Position numbers and translations under genes: made by a program | Notes under the pieces: generated by a model | Told to the model about the DNA's origin: nothing | Databases searched by the model: none | What the model saw: the letters and a program-made list of their open reading frames with translations, nothing else | Shown: positions 11,664 to 23,165 of the stretch, in pieces | Layout: each line of letters begins with the position of its first letter | Position numbering within the stretch: the first letter of the stretch is position 1 | Source of the DNA: Orychophragmus violaceus | Taxonomy: Eukaryota > Streptophyta > Magnoliopsida > Brassicales > Brassicaceae | Direction of reading: 5' to 3' | NCBI GenBank assembly: GCA_030180135.1 | Contig: CM058233.1 | Span: 106,247,994 to 106,311,993 of the forward strand | Length of the DNA: 64,000 nt

Positions 11664-13274
11664 CTATTCGTCTCTTGTCGCAGGATCCATTCCAGCGGAA
11701 GGGCTATCAGCAAAATATTCTGGATGCTTCACGTTCACACCATACTGCCAAACCGAGTTTATCAATTGGTTAGGTTTCCACTATTGGATAAGATAAGATG
11801 GAAAAATCTTATATATCCTACCTACACCACTACTACAATCCACAATATCAGAACTACCTAGGCATACTTCTAAACTTTTTTATTTTGATTCAGTTCTATG
11901 ATAATAAGTATTAAGAGAAACAGTCAAACGCATCCACCTTCACCACTGCTACAATCCACAACATCAGAACTAATTAGGCATTTGTATTAAGAGAAACAGT
12001 CAAACGCCTCATTTGCAGCTTAACTAGAAACAAGAAGCATCTATATTTTCTCTACATACTCCGGACGCATATGGGTCAAAGCCAAAACTAGAAGCATGAA
12101 CTTAGAGAAGAAAAAGCATTTACCTCACGCAAAGCTTTTGAAAGGTCTTCCATTGTCAATACCAAACGCTTATCCTGTTTAAAAAAATAATAATATTCAT
12201 GTCATGATACAAAAAATAAAGACCATTATTGCCGCACAGGCCAAAAGCGAAAGTGAGCCAGAGGTTACCTTTTGCTGTTTTTTGTCTTTCACAACTGGTG
12301 CTGGTCTAGCCTTGCAGTGCCTGTTTATAATTTACAATTTGAATTACTCAGGCTTACGTCGCTAAGTTTTTTGAGATGATCTAGCTTACGTCACTAAGTT
12401 TTTTGAGATGGTTTATTCCGAACGGTTGCTTTCTTTGTCCAAGTCAACTATGAAAAAGGGTATAGAACTTAATGGAGAAGGGAATGAAAACTTACTGAAG
12501 AGCATCGCTGGCAACATCTGCAACAAACTTTTGTGTAGCCACAGCAACTAGCCTAATTCTGTCAAACCAATAAACAAAAATATCAGGCACAAACTGGAAG
12601 GAATATATCAGAAAAACTATGAAAGAGTATAAAACCCAACAACTCAAAATCCCAATGCTAAGCATTTAATTCGAAAGAAAAACATGAACTCCCTCATTCT
12701 TCCATGCATACAACCTGATGTTCACATTCATCAAAGTGCCAAACTTCTCCACTGGTAGTCAAAACATGGAAATTCTTAATCATACCATTTCACAGGAAAA
12801 GTAAATAAGGAAAGCCTAAATCCAACATGGCAGACTGGCATAGTATTATATTCCAGAAGTAAACCTAAACTACAAATGGCAAACCAAGAACATCTGAGAT
12901 GATTCTATCCAAGACATTGATTTAACTGCTAGTAAACCATTACAAAACCCAACATGACACTATCCCCTAATCTGCTCTGTCGTTATAAGTATGACATAAA
13001 ACTGGACGGAAATACCTACAATCTTACATCGGGGCACTGAAACCCACTCTTAGTCAAGTAGTGCTCCACTAGATCATCAGGAATCTGAAATAACACAACA
13101 AACCCAAAGCTCAATCAATACCTAGGGTTTTAATCATTGGAGAACCGGTAAAAGTTCTAAACAGTGAAAAAGGAAGTTTACAGTAGGAGTATAGTCCATT
13201 AAAGACGCAAGGAACTCTGTAAGAGCAGCATCATCTTCGTGCTTTGCCTCGCCAGATTGTTGGCTAGGATTCAT
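11664..13274 (-). CDS. TAF10: TBP-associated factor 10 (TFIID/SAGA subunit)
   Basis: Histone-fold subunit shared by TFIID and SAGA-type complexes, acting in RNA polymerase II initiation in the nucleus. Six exons join exactly: 13274-13182, 13084-13020, 12558-12496, 12320-12269, 12174-12124 and 11744-11664. They give 134 residues, the same length as I recall for Arabidopsis TAF10 (At4g31720). The protein starts MNPSQQSGEAKHEDDAALTE, contains the histone-fold core (IPDDLVEHYLTKSGF, RLVAVATQKFVADVASDALQ, LVLTMEDLSKALREYGV) and ends GMDPATRDE. An in-frame upstream ATG exists at 13340, but the conserved start is at 13274. A 5' UTR intron probably reaches to about 13.9 kb. Intron 5 holds a tandem repeat of about 78 bp. 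Confidence 0.95.
11830..12012. repeat. Direct repeat in TAF10 intron 5
   Basis: The sequence ACTACAATCCACAATATCAG recurs as a near copy about 115 bp later. GTATTAAGAGAAACAGTCAA occurs at about 11907 and again at about 11985. The pattern fits a local tandem duplication inside the intron. Confidence 0.6.
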
Positions 13275-15470
13275 CTCTCTCACCAACGGAGTACTACAGC
13301 CAAGTTTATAGCCAACACCTTTAAGTAAAAAGGTTTTCAAAACATTAACAGAGAACCTCTGAACTTGCTGAAAGATCGGATTAAGATATGGGAAATCAAC
13401 ATTGTCAGCCTAGAAATAGCTCCAACCCCAAGTTATAAACTTTTACCAAATCTAAAAAAGAATGCCATGACACAAAAACAACAAAAAGCATCAAGAACTT
13501 GAATTCTAATTTATACAAGAATGTTGGCTGCAGATAAAATTTCCAGTTCACTTTACGTGTCTGAGACTCTAAGTGTCTTGATTTTCTATCTATTTATCTA
13601 TATTCTATCCCAAATTATTCTTCTCTTCTGAAGTTATAGTTGGTAAGAGGCGAACTATTCCTGATCAAAGTGTTGCAAAAACCATCACCGAGTTTGAAGC
13701 ATAGCAATAAGAGCGCCTCTGTTTTCAAAACTTCTTCAAGCACGGAAGATCGATTCGTGTGATAAAAATTTTGATACTACCCAACAGATAATTCTACGGA
13801 GAAGACAAAAATGAGCTGAAGAGATATGTAAAACTATACAAAGTGAGCGAGATTGCGAACCTAAACGAAGCTGTAACGTGAAGAAAGCAGAGAATTGAGC
13901 TAAAACAAGGTACCTAATGATATGGAAGACAAATTTTGACGGATTTTGGCCGGACGAAGAAGGGATCGGAGAGTCGACTACTGAATCCCCGTTGGAACCC
14001 TAAATCTCCGACTGGTCCAACTCGAACCAATCACCACCGGTTGGATTTTTAACAGTGGAGAACTGTTGATATGGGCTAATGGGCCTCTATATTAAATTAG
14101 GCCCAATAAACCTCTCCTTGATATTTGCATGATTATATTCCCTGGAGGATAACTATCCATTTGTTTTTTTTATCTACCCATCAAATCAATTTCCAATCAA
14201 ATATATATAAAGAATATCCAAAAGAAATTGTCAATCAAGAAAAATACAAGACTGTGACTTAGTGTTTTTCAATCTGCATAGTGAACCTCTTTTTTTTGGT
14301 TGGGAGACAAAGAATATGACAAAGAAAGCACTTCAATCCACCATCTAGACCGAATATATAATGACTACAATCCTTACAAAGGCACTTTTGTTCTCTTTTG
14401 TCAACTCATAGTCTTTGTAACTTGCAAGATTGAAACAGAACAAAAAAAACAAAAATTGAAAAGTATGAGAAAACTTCATTCTGCCAGAGTGATTTTGTTC
14501 TACTAGGTAAAAAATTGTTCTACCAGGTGCCTAAATGTAATAGGTGATTTAGGCATTTACATTACATGACAATTGTGTTTTGGGAGTTGCTTTGCTATAA
14601 CTTAAATAAAGCGATTTTTTAACTAGCTCGCTAATAGAGTGTACTAATGTCCTTTAACAATTTTAGCTAAATTTATTGATCGTTGATCATATATTCATAC
14701 ATTAACGATATCAATATCTATATGTGGCTAACAATTACCTCATTTGCTAACAAAAAAAGAAAAAGAAAAGAACATCACGCTTTCAGAATACTTCCTAACT
14801 TACACAACTTGTGTCTATGTAACTTACACAACTTGTGTCTATGTGTTCAAGTAGTTTGGCAACGATTCCAAGTTCAAAATGTTTTTTTTTTTTTAAACAC
14901 AAGAGTACATTCGTTGCTTTCGCATTATAGTTGTAATAACAATGAGTACTAAAGAGAATATTTGTGTCCCTTCAGAGAAGAACTATGGTGACCCGTGGCC
15001 TACCAAATAAATATGTTATTCTTTGAATTGCGATTCTAAAAAGGATTGTTTATAATAATAAAAATCAAATCAAATAAAGGAGAGGCAAAACATGGTGCTG
15101 GCCTATCAAATCTATTAATTCAGACGAGGCGAATGAGCACTGCAAACGAATCAATGTTCATATGATCCAAATGGAATATCCACTATATGGTGAATGTGGT
15201 CTTGATCATGATTTAAAGATCATCATTGTATTCATCAAGGTTAGTTTTATCCTATTTAGTAACTATCCTTTTAATATTTTGTTACCGCCAGCAACATCAA
15301 AATATAAAACCGACCAGACAAAAAACAAAAGATTTGAATCTATAGTACGTAAAGTCTAAGATGGTAGAAGATAAATTTTGTATGTTGGTTTTTTGCAAGT
15401 AAATCGTGCATATAAGTGTTTTTAACCGGAACTATCTAGATCGAAATCCAAATCTTTCTATAGATATTAT
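13275..15470. other. TAF10 5' region and intergenic DNA
   Basis: 13275-13990 probably carries the TAF10 5' UTR, an intron and the promoter. The rest is AT-rich and without a recognisable gene. A 23-bp tandem pair containing CTTACACAACTTGTGTCTAT lies at 14800-14842. Open stretches at 14300-14506 and 14683-14952 look like chance. Confidence 0.4.
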
Positions 15471-15499
15471 TGAAGACCAGTATATCTCCAAATTTTCTA

Positions 15500-18400
15500 A
15501 TTAAATCTAAAACACAGTTTGTCTGATTAATCAATAACTACATAGTTTCTAGTGGTAATCAAACTAAAGACCAATGGTTTTACAAACCAAATTTTACCAT
15601 CAAACTACCACTACTTGATTTTAGAAATTAATTTCGTATTGAAAAGTGATATAGATCGTATTGAATTAAAAATATCAAGATTGTAGTTTAGAATTTGTAG
15701 GTTAGTAAGTTGTTAGGGATTTGCTTCTTCTTCTTTTTTCACTTTCAAACATTAATTACACTAAGCTCAAATCAAGTAACCTTTGCATAATAGTAGTAGT
15801 TAATTAAAAAGTCGTGGCTCAAGTGGGTTTTGTAGGGTTACTACTTTAGACTTCCTCTTTTATAATCCATCTTTATAAAATTTGTAGTGCATAATTTAGA
15901 AAATTGTAGTGCATAGTTCCTTATCTAGAAGAAGAGAAGTTTGTACGTCACCAAACACCACTAATTCTCAAGTTGAGAATATGTTCATCTTCTTATACTT
16001 AAATAATAAATGTATTCCATTCCATTTTAATACTGTATTTGTGTCCCTAATCCCCAATTAACTAACTTAATATAAAGTTGGAATATTAGCAGCAATGCTG
16101 TAGTAGTTATATATTTTTGTGGATGTGATCTGACAGGATCAGATTTCTTTGGTGATTGGTCACCTTTCGCCAACAATTTCTATTATAGTTGAAATTCATA
16201 TATACTTAAATCATTAAAAATGAATGAAAGCTACTAATAAGAAAGAAATGGCCGTTCAAGTACAAAAGTGGAATCTGATTATCCATCTAAATTACAATTA
16301 AATATTGCAGATTTGTTTTAAGAAAAAAAAGTTTGCATGCCATATACTTTCTATATAATATAAAAAAAAAAGTTTGTGGAGTATTTAGAATCCAAGTGGC
16401 TTAACCTCATACGAAACTTGCCTTTTAGTAAAGCATACGAAATGGATATTGCTTGAATATTAACAGAGTTACAGGTGAGCGCAATTTAGTGTCTTATATT
16501 TGATAATCTTGTTCTAGGAATCCTTTTAGCAATCATTATATTTACATTTAATTAGTGATGTTCGATATGAAAAAGTCACTTCAAATGGTTTGTAACACCT
16601 CAATTACCACGATCTAACATCATCTTTCGATTCATTTTCTATGTTCTTGTTCATCTTCGTTTCGCGGTCAGGTCATTCAGACTTTTTTAAACGTTCATGT
16701 ATTGCATGTACGAGGGTAGTGAAGATAAGTGAAGTGTACTAAACGATGAGCGGTGATTGTCCGTGCACAACAAAATGTACTACACCTCTACCGCTAAAGG
16801 GTGCAAGTGGAAGCTGACAAAATGTGGGGCACAAATGAAATATTACAATATTATTTTCTCATGTTATAATAATGACTAATGGAATGCCAATGAATCATAT
16901 GGCCCTCTTATCCCTTGGTGCTTCTGTTGTTAACTTTTGTTGGGTAAAGTTCTTTTAAATTTAGTAAGAAACTTTGGATTTGTGTTAGAGAATAGGTAAT
17001 TATTCAAAAATATGGTAAACTTTTGATTTGTTGTGTACATATCATTTTATATAAAAAACAACTCAAAACAACACAATAACATAACAATACTACATCTGCA
17101 ATACACATTTTAGAGTACAACCAAATATAAATACATGTAACTATAGTGAATCGGGCATCAAATTAGACATAACAATCTTTACAAATACCCACAAGAATGA
17201 TGTTACACCACATAAACAACATAAGGATCTTAAGTAATCTTTTGATCTTATCCATATATATCTCATAATGCACAAAAGAATGGAATCACCACGTAGCCTT
17301 GCTAGAGAGACTAATATATTTGTCAAATCAAATCACCAAAGGCAGTTGAAATTTTTGGAAATGAGGTAAGAAAAATAAATTGAGATTGTTAGCACTTTAA
17401 CCCACAAATCTTTCTTTCTTTCTCTCAAATCATCTTTAGTTCGCTCTTATTATCGTGCAAACATAGTCATACTCCACTATACAACAAATCTAATATGCTC
17501 TTTCACTATGTCCTGATCAACTACATTATAATATACAAATATATTAAAATGTCAATATGAGCAGATATATAGGCTATAACTGTACGGACTATATATGTAT
17601 CTCCACTGAAATCACTGTATTTTCTGATTTTATATTAAAAAGAAAGTGGTTAAGTGTTCAGTTATGTTGATACATGAATTGAAACGATGAATCATGGCAC
17701 TGTCCCTTTTCTTATTTGTCACTATTGAATATTAATTAATACCCCCAATTAGAGATTTAGAGTGGATATGGTTCAACACATGTCTAGCTTAGAGTTATTT
17801 ATATTGGTATATGTAAGTTTTTTTTATCTCTTTTTAATTTATTAGTTTTACTAATTAAAATCATATTCAGCAGTTTTAACATAATAGTAACATTAACATA
17901 AGCCATTATAGTACATCTTATAGAATCATGGTGAACGTCCTGACACCCTTTTTAAATTACCATGCAAGGTAAAAAAGGCTAATGAAATTTTTTTAATTAA
18001 CCTAAAATATCCCGAGTTTATGGATGAATTCAAACTAATCTCCAAAGAAATGTGCATTCTATAGATAAACACTTTTTCTGGTTATTCAAATATGCTGAAA
18101 ACACGAATTTATATCCATGTGAATGTCCTAAACAAATGTGTGTTAATTTCGCATAAAAGAAAAATCAAGTATGGACTGTGGTAGTATCCAAAAACCGTTT
18201 TTTATCACTTGACCACAAGCGTTTGGACGACTAATGACAAAGTGGTTTTTTGTGAAATATTTTGGGGGTGTTATGAAATAAATTTAGCAGTTAGCACTAT
18301 GGTTCAAAAGAAAAAGAAAGAGAGATGAATTCACTAAATTCTATTAATTAAATCTAATCATCACTTTCTTTGTCCCCAAGTTGCTCATACTTATAATATA

Positions 18401-18534
18401 AATACTACTCATTACCTTCCCCATTGTTTCATACTCAGCTTTCCTTTTTACACATCAAGTGGGAAAATTAACAAGAAAAAGAAAAGTTTAGAGAAAATAA
18501 TCTCCAAACAACAAACACAAAAGAGTTAAAGAAA
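15500..18534. promoter_or_regulatory. Upstream region of GDU1 copy A
   Basis: About 3 kb of non-coding sequence is shared with the region upstream of copy B. A likely TATA box (CTTATAATATAAATACTA) lies at about 18390 and is conserved at about 34930. The last 260 bp before the ATG are almost identical between copies, so both genes should share core-promoter activity. No other gene is visible. Confidence 0.6.
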
Positions 18535-19041
18535 ATGAGACTGTTGAGCGTTCGATCTAGCTTGGAAGATGTTGCGATGCACACCACCACCTCACCATCA
18601 TCTTCAGCTTCCATGAATCAACACCGAGCGGCGCCGCAATCTCCGTGGCACTCACCTATTCCATATCTCTTCGGCGGTTTAGCGGCGATGCTTGGACTCA
18701 TAGCCTTTGCTCTTCTCATCCTCGCTTGTTCTTACTGGCGCCTGACTTCAACCGGGGAAGAAGATGGTCGGGACGGTGGAGCAGTGGATGAGGAGAAAGA
18801 GAGTCGGTCTGGGGACAAGGCGGGGAACGGAGTGTATGAGGAGAAGTTTCTGGTCATTATGGCTGGAGAAAACTTGCCGAGGTTTCTTGCGACGCCGGCG
18901 ATGAAAAAGTGTACGTGTGGTATTCATGAGGGTAAAATGGTAAAGGCTCAGGAGGATAGTGTTGTTGTTGAAGAGGAGGAGAATGTGGGAGAAGGTGAAG
19001 AGAAAGTGAAAGATACCGGAGAACCAACAACAAGTCACTGA
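18535..19041 (+). CDS. GDU1: GLUTAMINE DUMPER 1-like membrane protein, copy A
   Basis: Small single-pass membrane protein of the GDU family. In Arabidopsis these proteins stimulate amino-acid export and act with the RING ubiquitin ligase LOG2. The gene is a single exon of 168 residues. The N-terminus MRLLSVRSSLEDVA is conserved with GDU1. One membrane helix spans about 43-66 (PYLFGGLAAMLGLIAFALLI). The diagnostic VIMAG motif is at 107-111 within EKFLVIMAGENLPRF, followed by PAMKKCTCG and an acidic tail ending EPTTSH. The assignment to GDU1 (At4g31730) rests on synteny between TAF10 and the WIN2-type PP2C. It is fully open and differs from copy B by about a dozen residues, mostly outside the helix and VIMAG block. 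Confidence 0.93.
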   Translation: MRLLSVRSSLEDVAMHTTTSPSSSASMNQHRAAPQSPWHSPIPYLFGGLAAMLGLIAFALLILACSYWRLTSTGEEDGRDGGAVDEEKESRSGDKAGNGVYEEKFLVIMAGENLPRFLATPAMKKCTCGIHEGKMVKAQEDSVVVEEEENVGEGEEKVKDTGEPTTSH

Positions 19042-19300
19042 GAGATTTTTCTAACTTTATTTTTTCTTCTTTTTCTTTTTTGAGAGTTCTCTGGAGAATA
19101 TTTACTTCTTATGATTCTTAAGAATGTAAATTCTACTAGAGAACAAAAATTTTGGGTTTTTGTTTTACTTATTGTGTAATGTTTTATCTTTTGCTATATA
19201 TACTAAATCCTTTTTTCCAAATTTTGAGGAAATATTTGTTCACTTTACTTACACGAAAGAATGAAATGCGGTTTCATACGTGTGTATGCGTGTACATGTA

Positions 19301-20183
19301 GGGATGTTGTAATGGATAATTTTATCCTACCCTAACCCTAATAAAATCCTGCCCAAAAAAACCCTTTCTGAATTACCCTAAAAATACCCTAATCTGTTAG
19401 GGTAACCCAAAAAACACCCTAGTCTGTTAGAGTAATCCGCGGGTACCCTAACTTGTTTTCATACTTTTTGTTTATATTTTAACTATCATTAATTTTTAAT
19501 CTATTTTAAATTAAATATGTCTTGAACAGTATTATATTTTGTATAAACTCATAAATTTAAAAATTATATTTATAATTTAGCACAAAAACATGATTTTGTA
19601 ATCATTTTATTAAGTCTCTTATAAATACACACAAATATATAATTTTATTGCTAAAGTTTAGAAAAGTTAAAGATATTAGTATATAAAATGAAATATTTAC
19701 ATTGATGGATATCGCCAACATTTACTTTGAATATTGATCAAGGTTGATATTTTTATCGATCTATATGATTGTAGATCTGTAACATCATGATCTGTAACAT
19801 CATGGTCTAAGAAAACATTTATAACAATTATCTAAAGTAATGAATACAAGGCACTGCTGAATCAATACATCATAACACAAAAACAGTAATACGAAAACAG
19901 AGGCAAAAGCCAAATTAATACGAAGACGAGCACAGTACACGATTTTTTTGTTCGTCTGGTCAAAAGCCAAACTATGACGTCGTTTCAGTAAAAATATTTA
20001 TTAAAAAAAAAATCCTACGGATACTCTAAACCCTAGAAGGTAAATCCTTTAGAGTATTTAGTAATAAAGGACCCGTCCATTTAATATCTTTAATTTTTTT
20101 AAATGAAAAAGATAGGGTTTGGGACTTAAAATAAAAGCAGGGTTAAGGATACCCTACGGGTAAAACCCCTTTTTTTAACATCC
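19301..20183. mobile_element. Non-autonomous hAT-like element in copy A
   Basis: An insertion of about 0.88 kb present in copy A and absent at the matching site of copy B (about 35870). The ends are inverted: GGGATGTT with GGATAATTTTATCC on the left, and the reverse complement of AACATCC with GGGTATCC on the right. The flanks show an imperfect TGTACA duplication. Internal ACCCTAA-like repeats look telomeric but belong to the element. There is no transposase. The superfamily call is tentative. Confidence 0.65.
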
Positions 20184-20596
20184 ATGTACAGTACATCCAT
20201 GTATTTGGGTTTCATCGTTTCAATTAATTCCTTAAATTTGGGTTAATCAACACAATAATGGAGCTAGTGCCTCACAAGGTGTTGCCACCTCAGCCCCCTT
20301 AAGCCCTTTGGTGTTGACAACTCAATTAATGAAAAAACTTTCCTAACCAATCAAATCAAAAGGTTTTTCCAGGTCTGTTCCAAGTCATCTTGTTTTGTCT
20401 CCTTTTTTTTTCTTTTTCATTTTGTCTATACAATTTTCTCTTAAAAAATTATAAGAGTCTGATTTCGCCTCTCTCAGGATTCCTCTTTTTCCCATCTCAT
20501 CCAATCCGTAAACCTCGAGCTCGACGGAGAGACGGAGATGGCACTGAGAACTGTCGCCTGAGGGTTTCGGTGCAAAACATAACGGCATCTCCTTCT

Positions 20597-21045
20597 ATGA
20601 CGCCGCATCCACCTCCTGACGATGCTTGGATTCGTTCTCAGCACCGCTTGCTTCCCCAATCGCAAGCGCTTCTCTCTTCCCACCGGGTATGTTCGCTGTG
20701 GCTCAGATTTCATCTTTATTTTTTTTTCTCGTGGCTGATCGTGGGGTTTGGTTCTGACTATGGGCAGCAGTCAGTTATACCTGTTGCAATCTCTAGAGTA
20801 AATCAGTTTGCCGCTCCAAGCTTGATGTTGAAATGTCTGCCATGCTGAAGGAATAGTTGGTAAGGTTTTCGAGTTGATGAAGGTGTTGATCGATTCTCAG
20901 ACTTTCTTCTTTACACATAAATCCCTGCGCTCACTGTGTCTTCTCTTTTGGCATTAGCCAGGTATGCTCTTTCAATACGAACCAGAGCTCGATGCCTTCC
21001 TTGAGTTTCTCATTTGGAGATTCTCTATTTGGGTGGATCCCATGA
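20597..21045 (+). pseudogene. Captured PEX2 (peroxin 2) fragment
   Basis: Three exon pieces of the peroxisome biogenesis RING protein PEX2. The N-terminal exon at about 20597-20686 reads MTPHPPPDDAWIRSQHRLLP. A second at about 20766-20850 reads QSVIPVAISRVNQFAAPSL, then shifts frame before DVEMSAML. A third at about 20961-21040 reads GMLFQYEPELDAFLEFLIWR. Introns between them are partly kept, so the source was genomic DNA. The RING domain is absent. It cannot make a peroxin. Confidence 0.8.
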
Positions 21046-21074
21046 ACAGAGTTTGAAGGAATCTTGATTTGGTT

Positions 21075-21504
21075 TTGGATCGTACAGAATTTGAGGATAT
21101 CGTATGGAGATTCTCAACTTTGGAGACTCAACCAGTTCTGGTACGAACCTGAAACCGCAGAGACTGTAGCTGAAGAGGTTATCACTCTCTCCAGTAGATT
21201 CTCAGGCTGTAGAATCGCTTGCATCGCTAGCCCTGCTCTCTACATTATGAGTTAAGGTACTATTGATCAATTTGTTGCAGACCCTTTTGCTAAATGTCAA
21301 TACTTTTGTTGTTGCTGCCTGCTTAATAGCTCTTTTCCGGACTTGATTTGTGATGGATCAGAGAAAACATTCGAGTCTCCAAGTGCAATTGCTGGAGTAC
21401 AATATAGATTTGAGAGATATGTAAGTGAGTTCACGTTTTATGATTACAACAAACCAGAATATTTGCCACTGCAGCTGAAACATTGCTTCCATATATTCGT
21501 TGCA
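21075..21504 (+). pseudogene. Captured EEF1A lysine methyltransferase-like fragment
   Basis: Pieces of a small SAM-dependent methyltransferase of the N6AMT2/EEF1AKMT1 type. One exon, about 21115-21255, reads LNQFWYEPETAETVAEEVIT followed by CRIACIASPALYIMS and a stop. A second, about 21390-21500, reads FERYVSEFTFYDYNKPEYLP and LKHCFHIFV. The catalytic DPPY-type motif would follow but is replaced by a join to the UXS fragment. Recognition rests on recalled family sequence. The fragment is not functional. Confidence 0.7.
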
Positions 21505-23165
21505 GTTGATCGGATTTACCATCTTGCTTGTCCTGCCTCTCATATCTTCTACAAGTACAACCCTATTAAGGTTTGTGCAGAAACATACGTTTGTATCACC
21601 TTATATCTGTCTATTTAACACACTCAAATGGAATTGGATCTTTATGTTTTACAAGGCCGTAAATTTCCGTGCATCTGATGAATGAAACCAAACTTTACCT
21701 CCATAGACTTTCTAACATTTTGACATGGCATTGTGCTGTGTTTTGCAGGAGTTAGTGACCTATAGTACTTGCCCTCTCTTAAAATCCCCAGAAATTTCAA
21801 ATGTTGGAAAACATCTCTCAGCTGCGGAGTTTCATTCAGTCCTCCAGAGTGCCAGTAAGTTTTTTTTTTTTAAATTGTGTGCTGCTATATTGTGTGTCTC
21901 ATCTGATTATTTTTTCTTGAAACTCAGGCGAACAAACTGATGGATATAGGAAGTCTGAGAATAAGGAACTTGTTTTGCTGGACGCGAGGAACCTTACGAG
22001 ACAAGGATTGGAAAATTCGAATCATAAAATGTTGAGACTCTTGATCCTGAAATCCGGCAGTATAGCGATTTGCCAACCTGGATTGATCAGAATGCCGAGA
22101 AACTGAAGGGGAAAAACGTGCTCATATATGAATAGTACTTCTCTAAACATATAGTGTTACGTTTCTTGTCCAGATTACTTTCCATATCATTGAAGCTCTA
22201 ATGTGTTTGACAAAATCAGGTACTGCACTGGCGAAATCAGGTGTGAAATGGCATCTGCATATATCAGATCTAAAGGCTCTGGATTTGAGAATACTTTTCA
22301 GGTGAGATCCTGGATAGCAAATAAATTTGATACACAAGTCCTTGAACTTGGCTGACTCCAGCTGTTGTTTGTTTCTTGCAGCTCTATGGTGGCATACAGA
22401 GATACCTTGAACAATTTCCTGGCGGCGGGTACTTCAAAGGGAAGAACTTTGTGTTTCATCACCGGTATATGTCTAGCATATTTCTCTCTTGTAATTGACC
22501 AGTTTTATAAAATCTCTGGTAACGTATATTTTTCATGTGGGGTTTGAAGGATCTCAGTTGGGAGCTCAAAAGAGGATATAATAGGCTACTGCCTTCTCTG
22601 CAACAATACCTTTGACGACTATTCTCCACGTTGCCGTTGCAGATTATGCCGGATGCTTGTTTTAGTCTACAATCATTGTCATGTATTGCACTCTCGGACC
22701 ACTTTTGTTGATCCACTTCACATGGATTGTGTTGCCTTGGATTTATGATGTGGTGTTGCAGGTTAAAGGAGATACTTATGTATGCGACTGGTACACTGAA
22801 CATGCTCAGTCTTGTAAAGTGAGTTTGAGCAAGGTTCATGCTCCTTATTTCTTAAACAGATTTTCTTTATATTTTCTCATTCTTGCGTCTAACGTTTTGT
22901 TCTTCTCTTAACAGAATTCTGATCAATTCAACCTCAGAAGTATATGGAGATCCTCTCATCCACCCTCAACCCGAGATCTGCTGGGGCAATGTCAACCCAA
23001 TTGGTAGAATTTCATGTGTTCTTCATCTTATAAGGATATCTCTTTTGCATTTCAGTGAACATAACTTGTTTGGTAATTATAAAGGGCGTTATGAGTTGCT
23101 ATGACGAAGGCAAATGTGGGGCTGAGACATTGAAGTTTGACTACCATATGCAATACGGCATTGGT
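21505..23165 (+). pseudogene. Captured UDP-glucuronate decarboxylase (UXS) fragments
   Basis: Three UXS exon pieces in correct order. The first, about 21506-21570, reads VDRIYHLACPASHIFYKYNP. The second, about 22918-23004, reads STSEVYGDPLIHPQPEICWG. The third, about 23085-23165, reads GVMSCYDEGKCGAETLKFDY, with damage at the catalytic Tyr-x-x-x-Lys stretch (SCYDEGK kept). The first piece is separated from the others by an inserted rhodanese gene piece, so the fragments are nested. UXS makes UDP-xylose; this copy is clearly dead. Confidence 0.85.
21750..22820 (+). pseudogene. Captured rhodanese-domain gene fragment (STR6-like)
   Basis: Five exon pieces of a long rhodanese-like protein resembling At1g09280 as recalled. 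They are ELVTYSTCPLLKSPEISNVG (about 21750), KSENKELVLLDARNL (about 21955), YCTGEIRCEMASAYIRSKGS (about 22220), LYGGIQRYLEQFPGGGYFKG (about 22381) and VGSSKEDIIGYCLLCNNTFD (about 22556), plus a Cys-rich tail. Intron remnants separate them. A frameshift after LLDARNL and a Gly-to-Glu change in the CTGGIRC active loop show decay. Confidence 0.82.

Noticed and set aside
13134..13340. TAF10 start at 13340
   Set aside because: The extra 22 residues are not in the conserved protein; MNPSQQSGEAKHEDD at 13274 matches the known N-terminus.
18748..19038. 96-codon minus-strand frame opposite GDU1 (also at 35283-35573)
   Set aside because: It is antisense to the coding sequence of both GDU1 copies and exists because of the purine-rich acidic tail; no independent evidence.
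19321..19450. ACCCTAA-like repeats resembling interstitial telomere DNA
   Set aside because: The units are irregular and mirrored by inverted GGGTA words at the other end of the insertion, so they belong to the hAT-like element.
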